NCBI RefSeq assembly: GCF_030272705.1
Contig: NZ_JARFYM010000002.1
Location: forward strand, 496,001-560,000
DNA: 64,000 nucleotides
From: Rhizobium mayense
GTDB lineage: Bacteria > Pseudomonadota > Alphaproteobacteria > Rhizobiales > Rhizobiaceae
Direction: 5' to 3'
The translations under genes were made by a program, and so were the position numbers. Below the pieces are notes generated by a model. The model saw only the letters and a program-made list of their open reading frames with translations. It had not been told where the DNA came from and ran no database searches. Positions 17,481-26,103 of this stretch are shown one piece after another; positions within the stretch are counted from its first letter, which is position 1, and each line of letters starts with the position of its first letter.

Positions 17481-17972
17481 TTACTCGGCGGCGACGTGAT
17501 GCTCGCCGCGGTATTTTTCCGCCGCCATCAGGACTGCCTCGACGATGTTGTGATAGCCCGTGCAGCGGCAAAGATTGCCTTCGAGCTCGTGACGGATCGT
17601 CTGCTCGTCAAGCACTCCGTCATGGCGGCGGATCATGTCGACCGATGCCATGATCATGCCCGGCGTGCAGAAACCGCACTGCAAGCCGTGGCATTCATGG
17701 AAAGCCGTCTGTACATCGTGCAGCCGGTCACCGGTCGCAAGCCCCTCGATGGTCGTCACCGAGCTGCCATCGGCGGCCACCGCCAAGATGGTGCAGGATT
17801 TGACGGCGCGGCCGTCGACTATGACAGTGCAGGCACCGCATTGCGTCGTGTCACAGCCGACATGAGTGCCGGTCAGTCCCAGATGATCGCGCAGGAAGTG
17901 GACCAGCAGCGTGCGATCCTCGACCTCCCTGGTCTGCGGCGTGTTGTTGACGGTAAGTGTGACGGTGGACAT
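17481..17972 (-). CDS. Molybdenum hydroxylase, [2Fe-2S] small subunit (CoxS-like)
   Basis: A 163-residue iron-sulfur subunit. The plant-ferredoxin-type cluster site is CDTTQCGAC plus a later Cys (VKSC), at about residues 40-61. The second cluster, in the helical domain, uses CGFC (about 99-102) and CRC in NLCRCTGY (about 133-135). It relays electrons from the molybdenum centre to FAD. The family length is normal and all eight cysteines are present. It lies between the CoxG-like and FAD-subunit genes. Confidence 0.95.
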   Translation of the reverse strand: MSTVTLTVNNTPQTREVEDRTLLVHFLRDHLGLTGTHVGCDTTQCGACTVIVDGRAVKSCTILAVAADGSSVTTIEGLATGDRLHDVQTAFHECHGLQCGFCTPGMIMASVDMIRRHDGVLDEQTIRHELEGNLCRCTGYHNIVEAVLMAAEKYRGEHHVAAE

Positions 17973-17989
17973 AGGTAACCTCGATGAAT

Positions 17990-18640
17990 TCAGTGGACAG
18001 CCACGGCAACAACGACGGCGGCGATCACGACGACGGCAAGCCCGATGAGCAAGAGCGTGGACTTGTTGGATGACGCGCTCGGCGGTGCAGAGGAGGGTGG
18101 CGCGGCGGCGGCCGGCGCGGAAACCGATGCCGCGGGCTCCGGATTGCCACCGACGATGACGGCTTCATATGCCGCCGACCCCTGTTCCACGGCAGCGGCG
18201 GGCGCCGAAGCACGGGCGGCGAGGCTCGCGAAGAATTCGTCGGCCAGCTTCTTTGCGGTCGAGTCGATCAGGCGGGCGCCAAGCTGCGCCAGCTTGCCGC
18301 CGACCTGCGCCTTGGCCGTATAGGAGAGGATCGTTTCACCCTCGCGCTCGGCAAGATGCACATCCGCGCCGCCCTTGGCGAAACCCGCCACACCACCCTT
18401 ACCCTCGCCCGAAATCGTGTAGCTCTCGGGTGCCTGGATATTGCTGAGCTTCACCGAGCCGTCGAAGGTTGCCTTGATCGGTCCGATTTTTGTGGTGACG
18501 CGCGCGGTAAAGCCATCTTCGAGGCTGCCGTCGAGGCTTTCGCAACCGGGAATGCAGTCCTTCAACACCTGCGGGTCGTTGATCATCGCCCAGACATCAG
18601 GGCGTAACGCCTTGATCCGGTATTCACCCTTGAGATCCAT
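17990..18640 (-). CDS. CoxG-like SRPBCC protein with C-terminal membrane anchor
   Basis: A 216-residue CoxG family protein. Residues 1-145 form the SRPBCC (START-like) domain, beginning [36 protein letters not shown]. An Ala/Pro/Ser-rich linker (about 150-190) leads to a single C-terminal membrane helix ([21 protein letters not shown]). In carboxydotrophs CoxG recruits CO dehydrogenase to the membrane. Here it probably tethers the molybdenum hydroxylase encoded around it. The catalytic loop of the large subunit is not that of CO dehydrogenase, so the name reflects family only. Confidence 0.88.
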   Translation of the reverse strand: MDLKGEYRIKALRPDVWAMINDPQVLKDCIPGCESLDGSLEDGFTARVTTKIGPIKATFDGSVKLSNIQAPESYTISGEGKGGVAGFAKGGADVHLAEREGETILSYTAKAQVGGKLAQLGARLIDSTAKKLADEFFASLAARASAPAAAVEQGSAAYEAVIVGGNPEPAASVSAPAAAAPPSSAPPSASSNKSTLLLIGLAVVVIAAVVVAVAVH

Positions 18641-18667
18641 GGATCCCCTCCCTCGCTATTGTTCTTG

Positions 18668-19603
18668 TCATCGATTGCCGGTGGCGGCCTCGTAGTAGGA
18701 AAGGTCCAGATATTTTGCCGCGTCGGTCAGCACCTTGCCGCTTTTGCCGAAACGCGAGCGCAGATCGAGGACGCGCATCATGCCTTCGGGCAGGATCCTG
18801 GCGTCCGGTGTCAGGCCGGAGCGCGGCGACAGCAGGCTTGTCATGACCGACTGCAGGGCGGCCGGCTGGATTTCTGGCATCTTCGCCTGCAGGATTTGTT
18901 CGGCCTCGGCGCGGTTCTGCGGATTGAGCGTCCAGGCGAGCCCCTTGAGATAGGCACGGATGAAGGCCTTCACGGTTTCTGGATTGGCGCTTGCCCAGGA
19001 CCGCCGCGCGGCGACTGAACCACCCTGGTAGCTGTCGAAGATTTCGGTCGAAAGCCCAAGTACGTTGAAACCCGCTTTGCGCGCGATGCTGGTGAATGGC
19101 TCGATGGTGAGAGTCGCGGCATGCTCACCGCCCTTGACCGACTGCCAGCGGTGCGGCGTCGCACCCACCGGTATGAAGCTGGTGTCTTCGGGCTTGAGAC
19201 CGGCGCGCGCAAACATCTCGTAGAGAACGAATGCGAAGCCGGTGGAGAGCGCGTCGAGCGCGATCGTGCGGCCCTTGAGGTCGGCATAGGTTTTGACGTC
19301 GGGCACGGCAACGATCGCAAGTTCCAGCTGGGTCGCGCCCATGACGACGACGTAGTCCGGATTGACAGCGGCACCGGCTGGCCCTTGGCCTTCACCATAG
19401 GCGACGACATTGTCGAAGGCGGTAAAGATGATGTCGAACTCGCCGGCGGCCGTACGCTCTGCTTGCGCAACGGAGTTCGGCGTCAGTGTCAGTTCGATCG
19501 CAAGTCCCTCTTCGGCGAAGAAGCCCTTTTCGACAGCGGCGAAAGTCGGCAGGTTCGGAGCGCCCGGGAAGGCGATGGTGCGGACGGATTGAAGATCGGT
19601 CAT
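18668..19603 (-). CDS. NMT1/SsuA-like binding-protein-fold protein lacking a signal peptide
   Basis: A 311-residue protein of the NMT1/THI5-like fold used by SsuA/TauA binding proteins. It begins MTDLQSVRTIAFPGAPNLPTFAAVEKGFFAEEGLAIEL with no hydrophobic signal, Tat motif or lipobox, and no upstream in-frame start that would add one. It therefore probably stays in the cytoplasm. It is embedded between the large-subunit and CoxG-like genes of the hydroxylase operon. Possible roles are a substrate carrier, a sensor or an enzyme of the NMT1 fold. It should not be confused with the exported NMT1 protein at 27747-28727. Confidence 0.8.
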   Translation of the reverse strand: MTDLQSVRTIAFPGAPNLPTFAAVEKGFFAEEGLAIELTLTPNSVAQAERTAAGEFDIIFTAFDNVVAYGEGQGPAGAAVNPDYVVVMGATQLELAIVAVPDVKTYADLKGRTIALDALSTGFAFVLYEMFARAGLKPEDTSFIPVGATPHRWQSVKGGEHAATLTIEPFTSIARKAGFNVLGLSTEIFDSYQGGSVAARRSWASANPETVKAFIRAYLKGLAWTLNPQNRAEAEQILQAKMPEIQPAALQSVMTSLLSPRSGLTPDARILPEGMMRVLDLRSRFGKSGKVLTDAAKYLDLSYYEAATGNR

Positions 19604-19622
19604 GATCGAAAATGCTCCTGAT

Positions 19623-22070
19623 TTACTCAGCGGCTATCGTTGCGTGATCTGGGCTGCCGGCTTGCTGGATCGCCGTCCAGACGGTGAAGGGTGTGAGCGG
19701 CATGGGTACCTGGGTGACGCCATAATCCTTCAGAGCGTCGATGACCGCGTTCGTCACGGTTACCAGCGCCGGCGTCGTGCCGCCCTCGCCGCCGGCCTTG
19801 ATGCCGAGCGGATTGGTCGGCGAGATCACCTCGGCGATCTCGCAGTTGAAAGACGGCAGATTATCGAAACGGGGCATGCCGTAATCCATCAGCGAGCCGG
19901 CCAACGGCTGGCCGGTCGTGGGATCGATGGCGCAGAGCTCCCACATAGCCTGGCCGACACCCTGCGCGATGCCGCCATGAGTCTGGCCGTGAACGATCAG
20001 CGGATTGATGCAGCGGCCGACATCATCGATGGTGGAATAAGCTGTGATCTGCACGTGGCCGGTTTCGGGATCGACCTCGACTTCACAGACGGCGGCGCCG
20101 TTCGGGAAAACCGGCGTATGCATCTCATTGTCGCGGCCGACGCGGAGCGGTCCGGCCGTCGCGCGCGTCTGGCGGGCGAGGGCGAAGATGTCGATTGCCT
20201 CATTGGTACCGCTGACCTTGAAATACCCGCCCTCGAATTCGATCGATTCAACCGTCGTCTCGAACAGCTCCGCGGCGCGGCGGCGACCTTCGGCGAGCAG
20301 ATCGGCGGACGCGATAGCCATGACCGTGCCGGCATGGCGCATCGAACGGCCGGAATGCGAACCGCCGCCGACGCTGACGATATCGGTATCGCCGAGCACG
20401 ATCCAGACTTTCTCGACCGGCACCTGGATCATGTCGGCGACCACCTGCGCGAAGCTCGTTTCATGACCCTGCCCGCTCGGCTGCGTGCCGATGACGACTT
20501 CAACAGTGCCGTCGTCCTTGATCTCGATCTCGGCGCGTTCCTTCGGCGAGCCGATGGAGGATTCGACGTAATTGGCGAAACCGCGGCCGAGCAGCTTGCC
20601 GCGCCGCTTCGCTTCGACACGCCGGGCCTCGAAGCCGTTCCAGTCGGAAATCTCCAAGGCGCGGTCCATGTTCTTTTCGTATTCGCCGCTATCGTAGATC
20701 GAGCCGACGGCATTGGTGTAAGGCATCGCCGATGGCTGAATCAGATTCTTGCGGCGCAGTTCCAGCGGATCAAAGCCGAGTTCGCGAGCAGCGATCTCGA
20801 CGAGCCGCTCGATCGCGTAGGTGACTTCCGGGCGGCCAGAGCTACGATAGGCCTGCGTGCACATGGTGTTGGTAAACACGGCGCGGGCGCGCAGCGCGGC
20901 ATGTGGGATATCGTAGGAACCGGTGATCAGGCCCGAACCCTTGCTCAGCGGCGAAAGCGACACGCAGCGCATGCCGACATTGCTGAGATTGTCGGCTCGC
21001 ATGGCGAGGAACTTACCGTCCTTGTTCAAGGCCAATTCGACTTTGGTGACGAGATCTCGACCCTGGTAATCCGTCAGGAATGCTTCCGAACGCGTCGCGG
21101 TGAACTTGACGGGGCGGCCGACCTTGCGTGAGCCCCAGAGTACGAGGCCGAATTCGACATAGGCGCGATTGCGCGCGCCGAAATTGCCGCCGACATCGAA
21201 GGAAAGAACGCGCAGGTTTTTCGGCTCGATGCCCAATACCTTGGAGAGTTCGCCCTTCTGCCGCACGGCGCCGCCGCTACCGGCATAAAGCGTATAACGG
21301 CTGGTCTCGGCATCGAAATGGCCAAGCGAAGAGCGCGGCTCGATGGTGACGGCCGTGACGCGATCGATGTGGAAATCGGCGCGGATGATGTGATCGGCCT
21401 TGGCGAAGGCGGCGTCGGTCGCCTCCCAATCGCCGAACTTCGTCTCGATGAAGACATTGTCGGGTACCTCGTCCCACACAGCCGGCGCGCCGGGTTCGGC
21501 TGCGGCCGCCGTGCCTGTGACATGTGGCAATTCCTCGTAATCGACGGCAACCTTTTCGGCTGCGTCGATGGCCTGCGCCGCCGTTTCGGCGATCACCATG
21601 GCTACGGCCTCGCCGACGTGGCGGGCCTTATCGTTCGGCAGAAGATAATGTGGACCGATGAACGGCTTGCCGCCGTCCGGTGCGGTAAGCTTCATATCGA
21701 ACTTCGTCGACGGGACGGGACTGTGCGGCAGCGGCGCAATACCGTCGTCCAATATATCCTCGCCGGTCAGCACTGCCAGAACGCCTGGGCTTTCCAATGC
21801 TTCCGACTTGTCGATGCCGAGAATGCGGGCATGCGGGTAAGGCGAGCGCACCATGGCCGCGTAGGTCTGCCCGGGCAGGCTGAAATCGTCCGAGAAGCGG
21901 CCTTTGCCGGTGATGAGGCGTCCGTCCTCCTTGCGCGGAATCGGCTTGCCGACATGGCGAAAGAGCGCCTCCTGTACGAGCTTCATCTCCGGGGTCATTG
22001 AGGGATAGCTGATTTTTTCCTGTGCGTTCTCGCGATCAGTCGACACAGTTTGCTGGAGTAGGCTCGACAT
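19623..22070 (-). CDS. Molybdenum hydroxylase, molybdopterin-binding large subunit (xanthine dehydrogenase family)
   Basis: An 815-residue catalytic subunit. The N-terminal hammerhead domain has IPRKEDGRLITGKGRFSDDFSLPGQTYAAMVRSPYPHARIL. Two Mo-cofactor-binding domains follow, with GGGSHSGRSMRHAG and a C-terminal KAGGEGG that holds the expected catalytic Glu. The active-site loop is AYRSSGRPE, differing from form I CO dehydrogenase (AYRCSFR) and form II (AYRGAGR). It should hydroxylate a heteroaromatic or aldehyde-like substrate with water as oxygen source. The start at 22070 has AAGGGG close upstream. It heads the five-gene operon and diverges from ubiD. Confidence 0.92.
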   Translation of the reverse strand: MSSLLQQTVSTDRENAQEKISYPSMTPEMKLVQEALFRHVGKPIPRKEDGRLITGKGRFSDDFSLPGQTYAAMVRSPYPHARILGIDKSEALESPGVLAVLTGEDILDDGIAPLPHSPVPSTKFDMKLTAPDGGKPFIGPHYLLPNDKARHVGEAVAMVIAETAAQAIDAAEKVAVDYEELPHVTGTAAAAEPGAPAVWDEVPDNVFIETKFGDWEATDAAFAKADHIIRADFHIDRVTAVTIEPRSSLGHFDAETSRYTLYAGSGGAVRQKGELSKVLGIEPKNLRVLSFDVGGNFGARNRAYVEFGLVLWGSRKVGRPVKFTATRSEAFLTDYQGRDLVTKVELALNKDGKFLAMRADNLSNVGMRCVSLSPLSKGSGLITGSYDIPHAALRARAVFTNTMCTQAYRSSGRPEVTYAIERLVEIAARELGFDPLELRRKNLIQPSAMPYTNAVGSIYDSGEYEKNMDRALEISDWNGFEARRVEAKRRGKLLGRGFANYVESSIGSPKERAEIEIKDDGTVEVVIGTQPSGQGHETSFAQVVADMIQVPVEKVWIVLGDTDIVSVGGGSHSGRSMRHAGTVMAIASADLLAEGRRRAAELFETTVESIEFEGGYFKVSGTNEAIDIFALARQTRATAGPLRVGRDNEMHTPVFPNGAAVCEVEVDPETGHVQITAYSTIDDVGRCINPLIVHGQTHGGIAQGVGQAMWELCAIDPTTGQPLAGSLMDYGMPRFDNLPSFNCEIAEVISPTNPLGIKAGGEGGTTPALVTVTNAVIDALKDYGVTQVPMPLTPFTVWTAIQQAGSPDHATIAAE

Positions 22071-22157
22071 AAAACCCCTTCGATCCCGTTGACACTGTGC
22101 CTGGCGGCGCTCCGGTCGGTTTCGACCTTCATCGCCATCGGCACGCTGTTGCTCTTC

Positions 22158-22172
22158 GTCATAATGTATGAC
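22158..22172. promoter_or_regulatory. 15-bp palindrome, shared cluster operator (site 1)
   Basis: GTCATA-ATG-TATGAC lies between the divergent hydroxylase operon and ubiD, 88 nt from the former start and 151 nt from the latter. Near-identical sequences occur at 28824-28838 and 33216-33230. Confidence 0.6.
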
Positions 22173-22322
22173 AGTATGGCGGTGTAATGCAATCGAAAAG
22201 ACGAACGTTTTCGCGAGTACTTCTCGATTGAGCCTTTTCGCGAGCGTTTAGACAGACACATTTCTGCGGGAGGCGGCGACCAATTCGGGTTGCGGCGACG
22301 CATTTTTGGGAGCGTAATTTCC

Positions 22323-23957
22323 ATGACGACGAAAGAGCAAAATGCTCCGCTGGATCTCCAGGAGCACCTTGCACGGCTGGAGGCCCGCGGGCTCCTGACG
22401 AAAATCCAGGTTCCCATCGACAAGGACAGCGAGTTGCATCCACTTGCCCGCTGGCAATTTCAGGGCGGCCTTCCTGACGAGCAGCGGCGCGGCTTTCTTT
22501 TCACCGACGTCCACGGCGCCAAGGGCGAAAAATACGACATACCGGTCGCCGTCGGCGTTCTCGCGGCCTCGCCGGCGATCTATGCCGCCGGCCTCGGAGT
22601 CGAGGAAGACGAGATCGGCGATGTCTGGGTTCGCGCCATGGAAAACCCGATCGATCCCGTCATGGTCGACGACGCCCCCTGCCAGGAAATCGTCATCACC
22701 GGCGACGCCTTGAAGGCCGATGGCGGCGGCCTTGGCAGCCTGCCGGTTCCGATCTCGACACCCGGCTTCGACAGCGCGCCTTATTTCACCGCAACGCTTT
22801 GCGTCACCCGCGACCCCGACAACGGCATTCGCAACATGGGAACATATCGTGCCGCACTGAAGGCGGAAGACCGCCTTGGCGTGCGCATGGCCAGCCGTCT
22901 CAGCGGCGCCGGCGGCTACCAGCACTGGCTGAAATACCAGAAGCGCGGCGAGCCCATGCCCTGCGCCATCGTGATCGGCTGTGCACCTGCCGTTCTCTTC
23001 ACCGGTCCGCAAAAACTGCCGATCGATCAGGATGAACTCGGCGTCGCCGGCGGCCTGACCGGCAAGCCGATCCGCATCGTACGCTGCAAGACGATCGACC
23101 TCGAAATTCCCGCCGACGCCGAGATCGTCATCGAGGGCCTGATCGATACCGAGCTTCTGGAGCCGGAGGGGCCGTTCGGTGAAAGCCACGGGCATGTCGC
23201 GCTCGAGGACTTCAACATGTCGATGCGGGTGACGGCCATCACGCGCAAGTGCAAGCCGGTGCTGGTGTCGATCGTCAGTCAGGTAACCCCAAGCGAATCG
23301 AGCGTGCTGAAACGTGTTGCCTACGAGCCGCTCTTTCTGAACCATTTAAAGAAGGTACTGAACGTCAAAGGCATCAAGCGCGTCGTCATGCATGAACCGC
23401 TGACCAATATCCGCAAGGTCATCTTTCTCGAATTCGACCGCAGCGCGCCGCAATCAGAGATCTGGCGAGGCCTTCAGGGCGCCGCCACGCTGCAGGCTCA
23501 GTGCGGCAAGATCGTCATCGCGGTTTCGGACGATATTGATTCGCGCAATGCCGACGCCGTGTTCTGGTCGCTGGCCTATCGCGCCAACATGATCGACGAC
23601 GTGCACATCACGCCCTATCGCTCCGGCGGCCACGGTCCGAAATCCGCCGCCAAGACCGCCGAGGGAACACTCCTGATCGACGCCACCTTGAAGGCGCCGA
23701 TGCCACCGCTCGCCCTGCCGGCCGAACCCTATATGACCCGCGCCCGCAAGATCTGGGAGGATTTACAATTGCCGCGCCTTTCGCCGCAGCCGCCATGGCA
23801 CGGCTATTCACTCGGCGACTGGAGCGATCTCTGGAGCGGTTTTGCCGACGCGGCCGTCACGGGTGATTGGCGCGCCACGGGCGAAAACACCTATGCCCGC
23901 CGCCAGGGCGGCATGAAGCCGGAGACGCCAGTGCGCGACTTCGAAAAGAAGCGCTGA
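22323..23957 (+). CDS. UbiD family prFMN-dependent decarboxylase
   Basis: A 544-residue UbiD-family (de)carboxylase that uses prenylated FMN. The conserved Arg is R176 (GIRNMGTYRAAL), and the Glu pair E282/E287 lies in LLEPEGPFGESHG, with the spacing known from Fdc1-type enzymes. The ATG at 22323 has GGGAG 10 nt upstream. It diverges from the molybdenum hydroxylase operon and is followed by a GntR gene and ubiX, whose product makes its cofactor. Its substrate is probably an aromatic, heteroaromatic or alpha,beta-unsaturated carboxylate. Ubiquinone synthesis is unlikely given the catabolic setting. Confidence 0.93.
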   Translation: MTTKEQNAPLDLQEHLARLEARGLLTKIQVPIDKDSELHPLARWQFQGGLPDEQRRGFLFTDVHGAKGEKYDIPVAVGVLAASPAIYAAGLGVEEDEIGDVWVRAMENPIDPVMVDDAPCQEIVITGDALKADGGGLGSLPVPISTPGFDSAPYFTATLCVTRDPDNGIRNMGTYRAALKAEDRLGVRMASRLSGAGGYQHWLKYQKRGEPMPCAIVIGCAPAVLFTGPQKLPIDQDELGVAGGLTGKPIRIVRCKTIDLEIPADAEIVIEGLIDTELLEPEGPFGESHGHVALEDFNMSMRVTAITRKCKPVLVSIVSQVTPSESSVLKRVAYEPLFLNHLKKVLNVKGIKRVVMHEPLTNIRKVIFLEFDRSAPQSEIWRGLQGAATLQAQCGKIVIAVSDDIDSRNADAVFWSLAYRANMIDDVHITPYRSGGHGPKSAAKTAEGTLLIDATLKAPMPPLALPAEPYMTRARKIWEDLQLPRLSPQPPWHGYSLGDWSDLWSGFADAAVTGDWRATGENTYARRQGGMKPETPVRDFEKKR

Positions 23958-24172
23958 TCCCTAGGGCGGACGCTGGAAGAGCCGTGTGTCCGCCCACGGT
24001 CAGCTCGCAATGAAGGCGCTGGAGGAACAACGGAGGGGCGCAACACCTGCTCGTTCAATACAATCGCTTGACGGTGAATCGCTATTTCGCGCAATACAGT
24101 AGGATCGTCAGATCCTCCTTCGCGAATGTGGTTTGGCGCAAGATTGCGGACATGGTGTCAGCGGGGAATAAA

Positions 24173-24853
24173 ATGAATACGACAGAACGCGAGGCCTTCG
24201 GGCCATTGAAACAAGAATCCGCTCCGCTGCGGAACAAAATCATCCAATCGCTGCGGCGGGCGATCGAAACCGGCTTCCTCGAGCCAGGCACGCGGCTGGT
24301 CGAAAAGGATCTGTGCCAGCAATTGAATGTTTCCCGCACGTCGTTGCGCGAGGCTTTGCGCCAGTTGCAGGCCGAAGGCATTCTGACCGACCTCAACGGA
24401 CGCGGGCTCGCCGTCGTCACGGTGACGCCCGCGGATGCGGAAAACATCTACCGCATCCGCGGTGTGCTGGAACCGCTGATCGTCGAGCAGTTCATCGAGA
24501 ACGCACCCGATTCGGAAGTGACCGCGCTGAAGGCGCAGAGCGAAAAACTCACGGCGGCCTATCGGAGCGGCACCGCCGAGGAGATCGTCGCCACCAAGCG
24601 CGATTTCTACGATCTCATCTGCACCGGTGCCCGCAATCCGATCGCGTTCGATCTCTTGAAAAAGCTGACGCTCCTGACCTCGCCGCTTCGTCGGCGCTCG
24701 GTCGTGCGACCGGAGCGGCGAAAGCAGAGCATCACGGAGATCCAGCGCATCGTCGGCGCCATTAGCGAGCGCGACAAGAGTGCGGCGCATGCCGCCGCGG
24801 AAACTCATGTCGCCAATTCCGCCCGCTCCGCACTGCACGCAAGCGACGGCTAG
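24173..24853 (+). CDS. GntR family transcriptional regulator (FCD domain)
   Basis: A 226-residue GntR/FCD regulator. The winged helix reads LRRAIETGFLEPGTRLVEKDLCQQLNVSRTSLREALRQLQAEGIL (about 20-65), then an effector domain from IYRIRGVLEPLIVEQF. The ATG at 24173 has GGGGA 6 nt upstream and is preferred over an in-frame ATG at 24152. It lies between ubiD and ubiX. It is the best candidate to bind the three related palindromes at 22158, 28824 and 33216, with the pathway acid as effector. No such palindrome was found directly upstream of its own start. Confidence 0.88.
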   Translation: MNTTEREAFGPLKQESAPLRNKIIQSLRRAIETGFLEPGTRLVEKDLCQQLNVSRTSLREALRQLQAEGILTDLNGRGLAVVTVTPADAENIYRIRGVLEPLIVEQFIENAPDSEVTALKAQSEKLTAAYRSGTAEEIVATKRDFYDLICTGARNPIAFDLLKKLTLLTSPLRRRSVVRPERRKQSITEIQRIVGAISERDKSAAHAAAETHVANSARSALHASDG

Positions 24854-24885
24854 ATTTTAACGCAGATACAGAAAGTTCGAAGGGC

Positions 24886-25458
24886 ATGCGACGCATCATC
24901 ATAGCCATCACCGGAGCTTCCGGCGTCATCTACGGCGTGCGTGCGCTTCAACTTTTGCGAGACGTCTCCGACATCGAAACGCACGCGATCATCTCGCCTT
25001 CCGCGCTGAAAACGGCGGCAGACGAAGTGGACATGAGCGCAGATGAGATTCGCGGTCTTGCCGATAAGCTCCACAATTATCGGGACATCGGCGCCGCCGT
25101 TTCTTCCGGCTCTTTCCGGACGGCCGGCATGCTCGTCGCTCCCTGCTCGATCAAGACGCTGAGCGGCATTGCCAATTCCTATAATGACGAACTGATCGTC
25201 CGTGCGGCGGATGTCTGCCTCAAGGAGCGCCGGCGTGTTGTGCTGCTGCTGCGTGAAACGCCGTTGCATGCCGGTCACATTGCCCTGATGGACCAGGCGA
25301 CGCGTAACGGCGCCATCATCATGCCGCCGGTGCCGGCCTTCTACAACAGGCCGCAAACGATAGACGACATCGTCAACCAGACCGTCGGCCGCGCCCTCGA
25401 CCTCTTCGACATCCATCTGCCGATCGTCAAGCGCTGGAAGGAAGATCAGGATATCTGA
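24886..25458 (+). CDS. ubiX: UbiX family flavin prenyltransferase
   Basis: A 190-residue flavoprotein that joins a dimethylallyl group to FMN, giving the prFMN cofactor of UbiD enzymes. It shows the family features ITGASGVIYGVRALQLL (N-terminal), PCSIKTLSGIANSYNDELIVRAADVCLKERRRVVLLLRETPLH (middle) and a C-terminal MPPVPAFYNRPQTIDDIV. The family length is normal. It is the third gene of the ubiD-gntR-ubiX set and overlaps the convergent TIGR02444-like gene by 13 nt. A dedicated ubiX beside a catabolic ubiD is typical of aromatic-acid decarboxylase systems such as HmfFG. Confidence 0.95.
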   Translation: MRRIIIAITGASGVIYGVRALQLLRDVSDIETHAIISPSALKTAADEVDMSADEIRGLADKLHNYRDIGAAVSSGSFRTAGMLVAPCSIKTLSGIANSYNDELIVRAADVCLKERRRVVLLLRETPLHAGHIALMDQATRNGAIIMPPVPAFYNRPQTIDDIVNQTVGRALDLFDIHLPIVKRWKEDQDI

Positions 25459-25964
25459 GGCGGCCGTCCCAGAAGCGGCAAAGCCTTGGCGATTGTCTCG
25501 ATCGATGAAGATGCACGCTCACTGATATCTCCGCCGCGATAATAGCGGACGGCGACGGCCATGTTCTCGAGTGGGTCGGCACCGTCGGTCTTCGCGAGCG
25601 TAAGTCCCGCCGCCTCCAGCACGTAGAGCTCGATACGCTCAGCCGAAAGCTCGGCACCTTTGATCATATTGCGCAATGCTTCCGTCCGTTTGCCGGGCGC
25701 CGGCGCCGGTCCGGTTTTCAGGCGCCGACGCAGCGTTCGCAACGGAACCACCACTTCGTCGCGCCATGCGTCGACACTGGCAGCGATACGTTCTAAATCG
25801 TCGGCGGGCAGCGGGACGGAGCGAGTCCCGAGCCAGGCCGCAAATAGCAGCACGGGGACATCGACATCGCTTTCGTCCTGAAGGCAAAGGCAAGCATCCG
25901 ACACGCCCGCCGCTTCATAGAGGGATACGGAAAAATTCCATAGATCCGGTCCAGGCATCGACAT
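25446..25964 (-). CDS. TIGR02444 family hypothetical protein
   Basis: A 172-residue soluble protein that looks like the TIGR02444 (DUF2390) family. It has LWNFSVSLYEAAGVSDACLCLQDESDVDVPVLLFAAWLG near the start and SVDAWRDEVVVPLRTLRRRLK in the middle. The ATG at 25964 has GGGGAAG immediately upstream. The function is unknown. It overlaps the end of ubiX tail to tail by 13 nt and lies beyond the terminator of the ABC operon, so it is probably a separate unit. Nothing in its sequence ties it to the pathway. Confidence 0.75.
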   Translation of the reverse strand: MSMPGPDLWNFSVSLYEAAGVSDACLCLQDESDVDVPVLLFAAWLGTRSVPLPADDLERIAASVDAWRDEVVVPLRTLRRRLKTGPAPAPGKRTEALRNMIKGAELSAERIELYVLEAAGLTLAKTDGADPLENMAVAVRYYRGGDISERASSSIETIAKALPLLGRPPQIS

Positions 25965-26034
25965 TCTTCCCCACCACACGTCCCCATGCCTTCGACCGGA
26001 AGAGCATGGTGGCAAATAGATCTGTCCCACGGCA

Positions 26035-26067
26035 AAAAGCCGCCGAAAATCCCCGGCAGCGGCTTTT
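26035..26067. terminator. Rho-independent terminator, bidirectional
   Basis: AAAAGCCGC (26035-26043) pairs with GCGGCTTTT (26059-26067), giving a GC stem flanked by A and T runs, so T follows the stem on both strands. It ends the minus-strand ABC permease operon (stop at 26104). Confidence 0.7.
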
Positions 26068-26103
26068 CTATTGTTCCGAAAAGGCAGGAATGGGCGCCCC
26101 GCA

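Noticed and set aside
19623..22070. Assignment of the cox-like operon as aerobic CO dehydrogenase
   Set aside because: The copper-binding loop AYRCSFR is absent and the neighbours (UbiD, UbiX, amidase, NCS2 permease) indicate ring catabolism.
23962..23996. GGGCGGAC / GTCCGCCC stem after ubiD as a terminator
   Set aside because: The loop is long (about 16 nt) and no T-run follows, so termination is not supported; ubiD may read through into gntR.
22323..25458. Reading ubiD-ubiX as the housekeeping ubiquinone decarboxylase pair
   Set aside because: They flank a GntR gene within a catabolic cluster and share an operator with it; housekeeping ubiD is not usually so arranged.
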